A stretch of DNA of 47,304 bases, from NCBI GenBank assembly GCA_014190435.1, contig BJGJ01000013.1:1-47304 (forward strand), in the 5' to 3' direction. Each line of letters starts with the position of its first letter. Within the stretch, counting starts at the first letter, position 1. Positions 7,542 through 16,733 of this stretch are shown piece after piece. The DNA is from Methylocystaceae bacterium (GTDB taxonomy: Bacteria; Pseudomonadota; Alphaproteobacteria; Rhizobiales; Beijerinckiaceae). A program made the position numbers and the translations under genes. The notes under the pieces are model-generated. The model did no database searches. It had not been told where the DNA came from and saw nothing but the letters and a program-made list of their open reading frames with translations.

Positions 7542-10500
7542 ATGCATAGTCCAACATCAAGCGCCTTTTTACATATCAAAAGCGCTGGCGTTACGGCAGT
7601 GCTGGGACCAACTAACACTGGCAAAACGCATCATGCGATAGAGCGCATGCTGTCTTTTCCAAGTGGACTTATTGGCTTACCGTTACGGCTATTGGCGCGC
7701 GAGGTGTATAATCGCGTTGTTGCGCGCGTTGGCGCAAACAACGTGGCTTTAATTACGGGCGAGGAAAAAATCAGACCACCGGCGCCGGCCTATTGGGTTT
7801 CGACTGTTGAGGCGATGCCGCGCGATATTAAAGTCGATTTTTTAGCCATTGATGAAATCCAACTTACCGCTGATCTAGACCGCGGACATATTTTCACTGA
7901 TCGTTTGTTGCATTGGCGCGGCGAGCAAGAAACTTTATTGATTGGGGCGGCGACAATGGCCCCGATAATTCGCGAGCTGTTTCCCAATGCGCCGATTTTC
8001 TCACGTCCGCGTCTTTCGAAACTTTCTTTCGCAGGAGATCGAAAAATCTCGCGATTACCGCCAAGGACGGCGATCGTCGCTTTTTCTGCTGAAGAAGTTT
8101 ATGCGATTGCAGAGTGGATCAAACGTCAACGTGGTGGAGCGGCTGTTGTGTTGGGCGCGCTTAGTCCGCGCACACGCAATGCGCAGGTTGAATTATTTCA
8201 ATCAGGCGATGTTGATTATGTCGTGGCGACGGATGCAATAGGGATGGGGCTTAATCTCGACGTCGATTACGTCGCATTTGCTTCCGATCGAAAATTTGAT
8301 GGCTGGCGCAATCGACGATTAACGCCAGCAGAATTTGGTCAAATCGCTGGTCGCGCAGGGCGGCATATGGCCGATGGTGTGTTTGGATCAACAGGTCGCT
8401 GCCCGCCTTTTGACGAAGAGCTCATTGAAGCTTTGGAGGATCATCGCTTTGATGCCGTAACGTTGTTGCAATGGCGAAATAGCGCGCTGGATTTTTCGTC
8501 TCTTGACGCTCTCTTGCTTACGCTTGAACGGACGCCAACGCATTTACGCTTCACGCGCGGGCCAATCGCGATCGATCAAATAACATTAGAGGCTGTAAGC
8601 CACGATGAAGCAACGCGCCGCAATGCGAAGTCTCCCGCAGATGTCGCTCGACTTTGGGACGCCTGCCAGATTCCGGATTATCGCAAAACATCGCCCGCAG
8701 CGCATACAGAGCTTGTTCGGACAATATTCGGATTTATTGTCCGGCGAGGAAAAATTCCTGCAGAATGGATGGCTCAACAGATTGCCGGGGTTGATCGGGT
8801 GGATGGCGATATTGATACTCTTTCGCATCGTCTGGCACAGGTGCGCACCTGGAGCTTTATAAGTAATCGTTCGGGTTGGCTTGAGGATGCTGAGCATTGG
8901 CAGAGCCGCGCGCGTCGGGTAGAGGACAGCTTGTCAGACGCGCTGCACGAACGGTTAACTCAGCGTTTTGTTGATCGCCGCACCAGCGTATTGATGCGCC
9001 GTCTTAGAGAGAATGCAATGTTAGAAGCCGAAATTAACGCCGCTGGCGATGTGCTTGTCGAAGGTCAGCATGTCGGAAGTCTTCAGGGCTTTCGTTTCAC
9101 GCCAGATCCTGGGGCGGCTGGCGAAGCAGCAAAAACACTCAACGCAGCGGCGCTTAAGGCCCTGGCGGGAGAGTTTGAAGCCCGCGCCACGAGAGTTTTT
9201 GACGCTGTTGACGACGCCTTCGCCTTAGCCAATGACGGCGTGATCCGCTGGCTCGGCGAACCCTTAGCAAAAATAACGGCTGGCGCAGGCATTTTGAGCC
9301 CAAGCTGTCGAATTTTAGCGGATGAGCAGCTCGCTGGCGCAGCGCTCGACAAGGTGAAACAGCGCCTCGATCTTTGGCTTGCGCAACATGTCAAAAAGCT
9401 TTTGGGCGCCTTGGAGGTATTGGAAAAAGGGGAAGGTCTTGAGGGAACGACGCGGGGTGTCGCATTCCAAATTGCTGAAGAACTCGGCGTTCTCGATCGA
9501 ACGCGCGTTGCAAAAGAAATCAAAGCCTTTTCTCAGGAAGATCGTGGCGCTTTAAGAAAATTAGGGGTGCGCTTTGGCGCCTATCACATCTATTTGCCCT
9601 TGTTGCTTAAACCAGCGCCCCGCAGCTTGGCGGCCTTGCTGTGGGCTTTACATCATGGCGGTCTCGATCACGTAAAGGGCCTAGATGAGGTGCCACACCT
9701 GGCTGCTTCAGGACGGACGTCTTTTGCAGCTGACACAGAAATCCCAAAGGGCTTTTACCGGTCAGCAGGGTTTCGTGTGTGTGGTGAGCGGGTCGTGCGG
9801 GTAGATATTTTAGAGCGGCTTGCTGATTTGATCCGGCCAGCAATCGCCTATCGGCCTGGGACAAGCGCGGGTGATCCTCCGTTGGGTGCTGCGGATGCCG
9901 ACGGTTTTGTGGTCACGGTAGCGATGACATCGCTGACGGGCTGCTCCGGAGAGGCTTTTTCCTCCATTCTAAAATCTTTGAATTACGTTCCCGCTCAACG
10001 ACCGGGCCCGGCGATTACCGCGCCGCTTATTCCTGCGGCAGCCACAGAATCTTTAAACAGTGAAGCGAGAGCGCAATCTTCAGAGCTGGTTGCTTCGCCA
10101 GAACCCTCCTCCCAAGAGGCTGTTACTGACTCTTTTGAGTCAAAGCCGCCTCAGGTCCCAAAACCGACAGGCGAAAACCATGCCTTGGTTCAAGAATCGG
10201 TTAAAGAAGATATAGATAAAGAAGTTGAGATGATTGAAATCTGGACACAACAGCGTCCAGTTCATGCGTCATCGCGTCGACCCGTTTCTTCAAACCATCC
10301 TCGCCCGCCCAAAAGTGCCGGGGGGGCAGTCTCCACTGAGGGGCAGCGCAGCTCTCGTCACGATAGTAAACAACCAAATGGTGGTGCCGGGTCGCAAAGA
10401 AAAGATAAGCCTGCCTTTGAGAAGCGTCCGCCTCGCGGCACAGAAACGCGTCCGCCACGGGAAGGCAAGGCTTTTGCCGGATCCTCAGAGCGGCGAGATC

Positions 10501-10577
10501 GGCCGCCTGATCCCAATTCGCCATTTGCAAAACTTGCCGCGTTGAAGGCCGAACTTGAGAAAAAGGGAACCAATTAA
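7542..10577 (+). CDS. Suv3-like ATP-dependent RNA helicase with long basic tail
   Basis: 1011 aa from the ATG at 7542. An in-frame TTG at 7473 adds 23 poorly matching residues and is not preferred. The N-terminal helicase core has Walker A GPTNTGKT (residues 22-29), a DEIQ box (LAIDEIQLTADLDRGHIFTDRLL), the TxxIGMGLNL motif and motif VI FGQIAGRAGRH, the combination seen in the mitochondrial SUV3 degradosome helicase and its alphaproteobacterial relatives. A central helical region follows, then about 150 residues rich in Pro, Arg, Lys, Gln and Ser, probably disordered and RNA- or protein-binding. SUV3 unwinds structured RNA for exonucleases such as PNPase; that role is inferred here. The gene appears monocistronic; manC follows after 177 bp. 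Confidence 0.87.
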   Translation: MHSPTSSAFLHIKSAGVTAVLGPTNTGKTHHAIERMLSFPSGLIGLPLRLLAREVYNRVVARVGANNVALITGEEKIRPPAPAYWVSTVEAMPRDIKVDFLAIDEIQLTADLDRGHIFTDRLLHWRGEQETLLIGAATMAPIIRELFPNAPIFSRPRLSKLSFAGDRKISRLPPRTAIVAFSAEEVYAIAEWIKRQRGGAAVVLGALSPRTRNAQVELFQSGDVDYVVATDAIGMGLNLDVDYVAFASDRKFDGWRNRRLTPAEFGQIAGRAGRHMADGVFGSTGRCPPFDEELIEALEDHRFDAVTLLQWRNSALDFSSLDALLLTLERTPTHLRFTRGPIAIDQITLEAVSHDEATRRNAKSPADVARLWDACQIPDYRKTSPAAHTELVRTIFGFIVRRGKIPAEWMAQQIAGVDRVDGDIDTLSHRLAQVRTWSFISNRSGWLEDAEHWQSRARRVEDSLSDALHERLTQRFVDRRTSVLMRRLRENAMLEAEINAAGDVLVEGQHVGSLQGFRFTPDPGAAGEAAKTLNAAALKALAGEFEARATRVFDAVDDAFALANDGVIRWLGEPLAKITAGAGILSPSCRILADEQLAGAALDKVKQRLDLWLAQHVKKLLGALEVLEKGEGLEGTTRGVAFQIAEELGVLDRTRVAKEIKAFSQEDRGALRKLGVRFGAYHIYLPLLLKPAPRSLAALLWALHHGGLDHVKGLDEVPHLAASGRTSFAADTEIPKGFYRSAGFRVCGERVVRVDILERLADLIRPAIAYRPGTSAGDPPLGAADADGFVVTVAMTSLTGCSGEAFSSILKSLNYVPAQRPGPAITAPLIPAAATESLNSEARAQSSELVASPEPSSQEAVTDSFESKPPQVPKPTGENHALVQESVKEDIDKEVEMIEIWTQQRPVHASSRRPVSSNHPRPPKSAGGAVSTEGQRSSRHDSKQPNGGAGSQRKDKPAFEKRPPRGTETRPPREGKAFAGSSERRDRPPDPNSPFAKLAALKAELEKKGTN

Positions 10578-10754
10578 CCCCCTTCTCGCCTTTACGCGGC
10601 TCAGGGGATGTTTGCGCCGAACAAAATTATCACCGATAAGCTGCCGCTAGAGTATTTATTCCTTGCGGTTGCGTCTTGAGTTTGTCGCCCTTTAAGCTTA
10701 ACGGCACAGGCGGATCGCGCCGCACCGCATAGGTATTTTGTAAGAGGCCTTTGA

Positions 10755-12167
10755 ATGAGAAAGATCCTGCCCGTGATCATGTGCGGCGGCTCGGGTACGC
10801 GAGTTTGGCCGGAGTCGCGGGAAACCCTCCCCAAGCAATTTATTCCTTTAGTTGGGGAGCGTTCAACTTTTCAAACGACGATGCAGATGCTCGAAGCGCC
10901 TGTTTTTGAAAAGCCCATCATTATTTCAAATAAGGATTATCGTTTCTTATTGGCGGATCAGCTGCGAGAGATTGATGCAGAAGCCGATATTATTTTAGAG
11001 CCAACGCGTCGCGATTCTGGACCGGCGGTGGCGGTGGCTGCGGGTCTTGCCGCTCGGCGGTCCCCGGATACGGTTGTTGTGGTTCTCGCTGCAGACCATG
11101 TTGTGCGTGACCGCGCCGGTCTTGTCGAACTTTGTAAAAAAGCGGGTGAGGCGGCTGCGGAAGGATTTATCGTCACCTTGGGCGTAAAGCCGGATAGTCC
11201 AGCGACGGGCTATGGTTATTTGCGTCCTGGCGCGCCGCTAAAGCGCGGGAGCGAGGTGCTAAAACTAGAGTCATTTGTTGAAAAACCGGATCAGGAAATA
11301 GCGCAACGTTATATTGACGCGGGTTATTTTTGGAACAGTGGCAATTTTATCTTTCGCGCAGACGTGATGCAGGCTGAGATTGCGCAATTTGAGCCTGCAA
11401 TTGCGGAGGCGGCAGAAGCCGCCATTGACGCTGCGGAAAAAGATCTCGGATTTCTGGTTTTGAATGCCGAGGCTTTTGCGCGCGCGCCTAAGAAATCCAT
11501 CGACTATGCCGTCATGGAGAAAACAGAAAAAGCAGCGCTTATTCCTGCTGATATTGGTTGGTCCGATGTTGGGACCTGGCGCGCCGTTTGGGAATTATCA
11601 GAGCGCGATGCTTGCGGTAATTCGATCCGCGGTAATGCCGTTGTGATGAATGCCCATAATGTGCATGTGCGCTCTGAGGAGATATTAACGACTGTTGTTG
11701 GCGTCAATGATATTATTGTCGTTACGACGCAGGACGCAGTTTTGGTGCTAAGCCAAGAGCATGGGGATCAGGTCAAGCAACTGGTCGATCAATTGAAAAT
11801 AGAAAACCGCCGAGAAGCGGGAGAACATAAGCGTATTTTTCGACCCTGGGGTTATTATCAGTCGATCGACGGAGGGCAACGCTATCAAGTCAAACGTATC
11901 GTCGTGAAACCAGGCGAGCGTTTGTCGTTACAAAAACACTTTCATCGCGCGGAGCATTGGATTGTCGTACGTGGCACCGCAGAAGTTGGTCGCGATGAAG
12001 AAATGCATCTTGTCCATGAAAATGAGTCAATTTATCTGCCCATCGGATGTAAGCACCGTTTAACAAATCCTGGTAAAATCGATCTTGAATTGATTGAAGT
12101 TCAGACGGGGTCGTATCTTGGCGAAGATGATATTGTGCGTTTTGAGGATGTTTATAACCGCGGATGA
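10755..12167 (+). CDS. manC: Mannose-1-phosphate guanylyltransferase / mannose-6-phosphate isomerase
   Basis: 470 aa, the standard length for the bifunctional type II PMI-GMP family (ManC/AlgA/CpsB). The N-terminal nucleotidyltransferase carries the pyrophosphorylase signature GGSGTRVWPESRETLPKQF, followed by FVEKP and the WNSGNFIFRA segment. The C-terminal cupin/PMI domain begins RPWGYYQSIDGG and includes LSLQKHFHRAEHWIVVRGTAEV with metal-binding His/Glu residues. The enzyme converts fructose-6-phosphate-derived mannose-6-phosphate via mannose-1-phosphate to GDP-mannose for exopolysaccharide or LPS sugars. No polysaccharide genes are nearby; instead the stop codon overlaps the start of trpF (ATGA), so the two are translationally coupled. 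Confidence 0.94.
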   Translation: MRKILPVIMCGGSGTRVWPESRETLPKQFIPLVGERSTFQTTMQMLEAPVFEKPIIISNKDYRFLLADQLREIDAEADIILEPTRRDSGPAVAVAAGLAARRSPDTVVVVLAADHVVRDRAGLVELCKKAGEAAAEGFIVTLGVKPDSPATGYGYLRPGAPLKRGSEVLKLESFVEKPDQEIAQRYIDAGYFWNSGNFIFRADVMQAEIAQFEPAIAEAAEAAIDAAEKDLGFLVLNAEAFARAPKKSIDYAVMEKTEKAALIPADIGWSDVGTWRAVWELSERDACGNSIRGNAVVMNAHNVHVRSEEILTTVVGVNDIIVVTTQDAVLVLSQEHGDQVKQLVDQLKIENRREAGEHKRIFRPWGYYQSIDGGQRYQVKRIVVKPGERLSLQKHFHRAEHWIVVRGTAEVGRDEEMHLVHENESIYLPIGCKHRLTNPGKIDLELIEVQTGSYLGEDDIVRFEDVYNRG

Positions 12168-12817
12168 GTGACGCTGGCGTATTTATTAAAATATGTGGTC
12201 TATCAACAGAGACTACGCTAGAGGCGACAATTAAGGCCGGCGCAGATTTTGCAGGTTTCGTGTTCTTTGAAAAAAGCCCGCGCCACGTAGATTTGGAAAC
12301 GGCGCGGCGTTTGGGCGAGCAGGCGTCAGGGCGCATCAAAAAAGTTGCTTTGGTGGTCGACGCAGACGATATGCAAATTGAAAAAATTATAAGCGCTTTA
12401 AATCCTGAGTATTTGCAATTGCATGGTCAGGAAACCTCGCAGCGCGTGGCTGCGCTAAAAAAACAGTTTGGGCTGCCGATTATTAAAGCTATTGGTGTTG
12501 CTAGTTCAGCTGATATCCAGGCGTCGGAAAATTTTAAGATGGACGCGGAGTATCTTCTGTTAGATGCAAAACCAAAGCCCGGTGCCATAGCGCCAGGCGG
12601 CGCAGGTGCGGTCTTTGACTGGCGGATAACACAAGGGTTTAGGTTAGATAAGTGGATGTTATCGGGCGGCCTTGATTGCCAAAATGTTGCCACGGCATTG
12701 CATGAAACCGGCGCACCGGCGGTGGATGTGTCCTCTGGGGTAGAAAGTGCTCGAGGCGTTAAGGATTGTGAGAAAATTATAGCTTTTATTCGTGTCGTAC
12801 GCGCGCTTTCTTCATAA
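12164..12817 (+). CDS. trpF: Phosphoribosylanthranilate isomerase
   Basis: 217 aa, typical TrpF length. It starts at the ATG that overlaps the manC stop by 4 nt. Near the N-terminus FIKICGL holds the catalytic Cys, then GADFAGFVFFEKSPRHV, then LQLHGQE. LLLDAKPKPG contains the catalytic Asp, and the C-terminal phosphate-binding segments are LSGGLDCQNV and AVDVSSGVESARGVKD. The enzyme isomerises N-(5-phosphoribosyl)anthranilate to CdRP in tryptophan synthesis. trpB follows after a 72-bp gap, so it is probably the second gene of a manC-trpF-trpB unit. No attenuator-like leader peptide is visible. Confidence 0.95.
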   Translation: MSDAGVFIKICGLSTETTLEATIKAGADFAGFVFFEKSPRHVDLETARRLGEQASGRIKKVALVVDADDMQIEKIISALNPEYLQLHGQETSQRVAALKKQFGLPIIKAIGVASSADIQASENFKMDAEYLLLDAKPKPGAIAPGGAGAVFDWRITQGFRLDKWMLSGGLDCQNVATALHETGAPAVDVSSGVESARGVKDCEKIIAFIRVVRALSS

Positions 12818-12889
12818 GGCGCGAAGGATTAAAAGATAGGTAGATTTTGACGCTTCGACCAAAGCGCCAGTAACGAGGATAAGCCTAAA

Positions 12890-14128
12890 TTGAATAAGCC
12901 ATTACCAAATTCTTTTCGCGCAGGTCCTGACGACAATGGCCGATTTGGCATTTTTGGCGGTCGCTTTGTCGCAGAAACTTTGATGCCGCTTATTTTGGAT
13001 CTTGAGCAGGCTTACGCCCAAGCTAAAAATGATCCGTCGTTTCATCATGAATTAGAGGGCTTGCATAAACATTATGTTGGCCGCCCTTCTCCGCTGTATT
13101 TTGCAGAACGCATTACAGAATATGTTCAAGCGCGCTCGAGCGCCGATAAAGGAGCTAAAGTTTACTTTAAGCGGGATGAATTAAATCATACTGGGGCGCA
13201 TAAAATTAATAATGTTTTGGGCCAGATCCTGCTTGCAAGACGGATGGGAAAAAAACGTATTATTGCGGAAACTGGTGCGGGTCAGCATGGCGTTGCAACG
13301 GCTACGGCCTGTGCGCGATTTGGGTTGCAGTGTGTCGTTTATATGGGCGCTGTCGATGTAGAGCGTCAAAAACCCAATGTTTTTAGGATGAAAATGCTTG
13401 GAGCTGAGATCAGGCCAGTACAAAGCGGCGCGCGTACGCTTAAGGATGCGATGAATGAAGCTCTACGCGATTGGGTGACAAATGTTTCAGATACTTTTTA
13501 CTGCATAGGCACAGCTGCGGGCCCCCATCCTTATCCAGCGATGGTTCGTGATTTTCAATCAATCATCGGCAATGAAACGCGGGTGCAAATGCAAGAAATG
13601 GAAGGGCGGCTTCCTGACTCGCTTGTTGCGTGTATTGGCGGAGGCTCAAATGCAATTGGGCTATTCCATCCCTTTCTAGATGAGCCAACTGTTGAAATTT
13701 ATGGCGTTGAAGCAGCGGGTCATGGCGTTGAGGTTAAAAATGGACATGCCGCATCGTTAACTGGCGGACGTCCTGGCGTCCTACACGGCAATCGTACTTA
13801 TTTGTTAATGGACGATGATGGGCAAATCTTGGAAGGACATTCAATTTCCGCAGGATTGGATTATCCAGGCATTGGCCCTGAACATTCCTGGCTGCATGAA
13901 ACAGGTCGTGTGACTTATCTGAATGCAACCGACCAAGAAGCGCTGGAGGCTTTCCAGCTTTGTTCAAAATTGGAAGGCATTATTCCTGCGCTTGAACCCT
14001 CACATGCGTTAGCAAAAGTTTTTCAGCTTGCGGGCGAAAAATCTCGAGATCATTTGATGGTGATGAATATGTGCGGACGGGGCGATAAAGATATTTTCAC
14101 TGTCGCTGAACATTTAGGCGGCATGTGA
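12890..14128 (+). CDS. trpB: Tryptophan synthase beta chain
   Basis: 412 aa, full length. A TTG start at 12890 is supported by GAGGA about 10 nt upstream and by the N-terminus [28 protein letters not shown]. The PLP lysine is K105 in [10 protein letters not shown], the PLP-phosphate loop is [10 protein letters not shown], and the C-terminus has [14 protein letters not shown]. It condenses indole with serine to make tryptophan and normally needs TrpA to supply indole. trpA, which usually follows directly, is absent: the next gene is on the opposite strand and unrelated, so trpA must lie elsewhere if the organism makes tryptophan. Confidence 0.97.
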   Translation: MNKPLPNSFRAGPDDNGRFGIFGGRFVAETLMPLILDLEQAYAQAKNDPSFHHELEGLHKHYVGRPSPLYFAERITEYVQARSSADKGAKVYFKRDELNHTGAHKINNVLGQILLARRMGKKRIIAETGAGQHGVATATACARFGLQCVVYMGAVDVERQKPNVFRMKMLGAEIRPVQSGARTLKDAMNEALRDWVTNVSDTFYCIGTAAGPHPYPAMVRDFQSIIGNETRVQMQEMEGRLPDSLVACIGGGSNAIGLFHPFLDEPTVEIYGVEAAGHGVEVKNGHAASLTGGRPGVLHGNRTYLLMDDDGQILEGHSISAGLDYPGIGPEHSWLHETGRVTYLNATDQEALEAFQLCSKLEGIIPALEPSHALAKVFQLAGEKSRDHLMVMNMCGRGDKDIFTVAEHLGGM

Positions 14129-14173
14129 CTTGTCTCTAAGGCGCAAAATTTGAAAATTCTTTCACTAATTTGC

Positions 14174-14878
14174 TCAGCGCGTTGTTGGTCCTAAGTTGCT
14201 TAAAACAGTAAATATTAGGGGCTGATGTAAAAGATAGACCATCAGACTGTGACGACCCAGAAAGGCGATTGGGCCGCTTGTTCCGCTTTTGTTAGTCTTG
14301 GGCTTGATAAAACTTTTAGCTGCGGCGACGCCAAAAAAAAGCGGCGCGGCCCAAGGAAAAAGGGGGCGCCAATCTTGAGTCATCGGTTCGCGCGTGGAGA
14401 GACCAAGCCATTGCCAAAGATCGGCGTTAAACATTGGCGAGGAAAAAAAGAACGGCAATAGAAGAAAGAACAAGGCTGCACTCAGCGCAAGCGGCCAGGG
14501 AAAGATCACTAATCCCAGCGCAATGACGCTCGCGGTCGCGATGCAATGCAAAATACCGAAGAAAACATAAGCGCTTGGGAAGGCGACATAAGTTCCAATA
14601 CTGACGAGGGCCGCGGATGCAGAAATAAGTGCAAGATGACGTAAATAGGCGCGCCAGTGAATTTTTGGATCATGCGCCAGCGTTAAAGAAATTCCGGCGA
14701 TAAAAAGAAATGAAGAAGCTATTGTATGACCAAAGGCTTTAAAGGGCTGCGCCCAAGCGATATTTTCAGCGATATAGCCAAAATGTGCGAGATCCCAGAT
14801 GAGATGAAAACTGATCATCGCGATAACAGCCCACCCCCGGGCGATATCTAACGTTTGCCAGCGCGGCATCGTTTTCAT
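14174..14878 (-). CDS. DUF1624-type integral membrane acyltransferase (HGSNAT-like)
   Basis: 234 aa from the ATG at 14878, preceded by a purine-rich GAAGAAGAA. The open frame continues upstream into the preceding gene but without family resemblance. Several transmembrane helices are evident, with the family signature near the N-terminus, TLDIARGWAVIAMISFHLIWDL, where the conserved His lies in a membrane helix, and near the C-terminus GRHSLMVYLLHQP. The family includes heparan-alpha-glucosaminide N-acetyltransferase, and members move acetyl groups across the membrane onto periplasmic sugars. It is the second gene of a two-gene unit after the Tat-exported protein, with a 10-bp gap produced by a 14-bp tandem repeat. 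The substrate is unknown. Confidence 0.83.
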   Translation of the reverse strand: MKTMPRWQTLDIARGWAVIAMISFHLIWDLAHFGYIAENIAWAQPFKAFGHTIASSFLFIAGISLTLAHDPKIHWRAYLRHLALISASAALVSIGTYVAFPSAYVFFGILHCIATASVIALGLVIFPWPLALSAALFFLLLPFFFSSPMFNADLWQWLGLSTREPMTQDWRPLFPWAAPLFFGVAAAKSFIKPKTNKSGTSGPIAFLGRHSLMVYLLHQPLIFTVLSNLGPTTR

Positions 14879-14901
14879 CGATTCTTCTTCATCGATTCTT
14901 C
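14874..14901. repeat. 14-bp perfect tandem duplication at a gene junction
   Basis: Two head-to-tail copies of TTCATCGATTCTTC (plus strand). On the coding strand one copy holds the stop of the upstream gene and the other holds the start of the acyltransferase. The ATG in the upstream copy overlaps the stop codon (ATGA) but leads only to a 5-codon frame. Confidence 0.9.
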
Positions 14902-15872
14902 GCCGTGTCGCTTTCGAATTTACTAAACACCATATCTGGCGCGGAAAGATTATGGCGGGATGGAAGATGGCGGCCGACCCATACTTCTGTTGCGCTCGCG
15001 CCAGGAAATCTAATGACCGGCGCTTCTTCCCATCTTTTGCCCCGCTTGCTGCGCCAGGCGACAATGGCGGCGTCGCTCATCGTTTGCATGGCGTACATAG
15101 AACGTAGGGCGGCAAAGGGTCTCCCTCCAGGCATCGCGTCGCTAAAACTCACGTCCAAGGTCAGGCGATCTTGATCGATATTTTTAACGCTCAACCGTCC
15201 TTCGCCACCCCGTTTAAATTTCAAAACAAAAGTCCGATTGTCCGGTTCAAAAATAATTTCGTCTATAGCGACGATTGGGCGCTCTTGGGTTTCAACCGGG
15301 CCAACGAGAAAAGAAGACCCATAAGCCGTCCAGCGCAGGTCTTCAAAAGGTAGGGGGCGTGCGCGCCAGTAGCCGTCCGGCGGATAAAACACCATAATTT
15401 CTTCAGCGCGCTCTCGATGCCACATCCAGAGCTGAATGAGATGAAAGCCCTTTTCTACCGTGTCGCCAACTCTGATCGATACATCATTGGGACGCCAAAA
15501 TGATGGAAAGGTATAGCCAGTTAACCAGAATTCAGGCGTTTCCCAAAAGGTGTGGCGTCGGGCCTGGGCGAAGAATTTTGGATCATGGGATAAATCGCAG
15601 CTTGACCAATCTGGTGCCCAACGATCGGAAACGATGGTGTTGATATAGGAGGGGTGTACAGCCTGGATCTGCAGTCGGCGCAATCGCGGCGAAATAAAAT
15701 CAAGTTCGATATTATCTTTCTCGGCGCAGAGTTCCGGTACTGAGTTATTTTCAACGCGAATTTGTAACTCTTCAACCGTTTCTGGAGAGCCATTTTGCGC
15801 CTGTGCGCTTGTAGCTAAGGAAAAGCTTCCCGCGCTGAGAAGGAACTGGCGTCGATCGAAACGTGTTTTCAC
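14889..15872 (-). CDS. Tat-exported protein of unknown function
   Basis: 327 aa; I do not recognise the family. The N-terminus is a probable twin-arginine signal: DRRQFLL, then a hydrophobic stretch LLSAGSFSLATSA, with a likely cleavage at AQA-QN (near residue 26). The mature part is about 300 residues, rich in Trp, Pro, Phe and Asp, with predicted beta structure (for example FILKFKR-like strands and ASATEVWVGRHLP near the end) and no catalytic motif I can name. It is the first gene of a two-gene unit with the membrane acyltransferase downstream, so a role in the same periplasmic glycan or envelope modification is a reasonable inference. Tat export suggests that it folds, or binds a cofactor, before export. 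Confidence 0.75.
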   Translation of the reverse strand: MKTRFDRRQFLLSAGSFSLATSAQAQNGSPETVEELQIRVENNSVPELCAEKDNIELDFISPRLRRLQIQAVHPSYINTIVSDRWAPDWSSCDLSHDPKFFAQARRHTFWETPEFWLTGYTFPSFWRPNDVSIRVGDTVEKGFHLIQLWMWHRERAEEIMVFYPPDGYWRARPLPFEDLRWTAYGSSFLVGPVETQERPIVAIDEIIFEPDNRTFVLKFKRGGEGRLSVKNIDQDRLTLDVSFSDAMPGGRPFAALRSMYAMQTMSDAAIVAWRSKRGKRWEEAPVIRFPGASATEVWVGRHLPSRHNLSAPDMVFSKFESDTAKNR

Positions 15873-15983
15873 AGCCTTAATTCCTGCCCGGCGCGCAATT
15901 TGATGCTCTTAATTGTGAAGTTTTTTGCGCGTCAAACAAGCAGAAATCAAGTTCTCTGATTTATTTGAGTTCTATCGAGACAG

Positions 15984-16601
15984 TTAGAAAGGAAAGTCAG
16001 AAAACGGATCGGCTTGCCATGTGCGCACAGAGTCGTTTTGGTTTTGTTGGCGCACAGGCGCATAGGCCAAAGCATGCGTTGCTCGGGTTTGGCGACTGAC
16101 AAGGTGATGAGAGGTTGAGGCTTTGGCCGCATAATGTACGACAGCGTGGTGGGGCGTCGCTTTGGCAAAGCGTGGGCCGTTGCTTGGTCGAGCGCCGGTG
16201 ATCTGAATGCTGCCGCCCTCGTTTTGAACAATTTGATAGAGCAATGCTGCGTTTGAGGGAGAGAGACGGACGCAGCCGTGAGAAGCCGGACGTCCGAGTG
16301 CGCCGGTTGCATAAGAACCGTGAATTGCATATCCCCCGCGAAAAAAGATCGAATGCGGCATCGGCGAATTATGATATTTGCGCGAATAATGCATGCGTTG
16401 AAGGCCTGTTGGCGCGAAGGAGCCGCGCGGTGTGGAATATCCTGCGCGCGCTGTGGAAACTGGCCAACTATAGCTGCCATGAGACGAGGTCACCTGCATG
16501 CGTTGTGTGGAGAGATCGACATGAATTTGCGCTGTCGCGTGAGCGGCCCCCGTAGCGGCGAAGGTGGCCAATAGGGCGATAATAAGCAGCTTTAAACGCA
16601 T
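15984..16601 (-). CDS. L,D-transpeptidase (YkuD/ErfK family), short form
   Basis: 205 aa from the ATG at 16601, preceded by GGAGAA; an in-frame start at 16643 adds 14 unneeded residues. A Sec signal peptide (MRLKLLIIALLATFAATGAAHA) is followed directly by the YkuD domain: VDLSTQRMQV, STARAGYSTPRGSF, YAIHGS with His94, and the catalytic motif SHGCVRLS with Cys110. Such enzymes form 3-3 cross-links in peptidoglycan or attach proteins to meso-DAP. The C-terminal 60 residues are His/Ala/Gln-rich and probably disordered. It is divergent from the murein endopeptidase gene (132-bp gap), which may open the same class of cross-link. Confidence 0.92.
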   Translation of the reverse strand: MRLKLLIIALLATFAATGAAHATAQIHVDLSTQRMQVTSSHGSYSWPVSTARAGYSTPRGSFAPTGLQRMHYSRKYHNSPMPHSIFFRGGYAIHGSYATGALGRPASHGCVRLSPSNAALLYQIVQNEGGSIQITGARPSNGPRFAKATPHHAVVHYAAKASTSHHLVSRQTRATHALAYAPVRQQNQNDSVRTWQADPFSDFPF

Positions 16602-16733
16602 AAGATTCTCCAACGCCAAACAGAAACTAAAGTCATCTTTCATTTAATATCCACCAACAACGTAATTAAATGATTAAGGTTGACGTGATAGCTCAGGTTT
16701 TGCGCGGGTGAGTCAGCAAACAAGCGAGCATGG

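Noticed and set aside
12818-12889. Tryptophan attenuator between trpF and trpB
   Set aside because: No Trp-rich leader peptide and no alternating hairpins.
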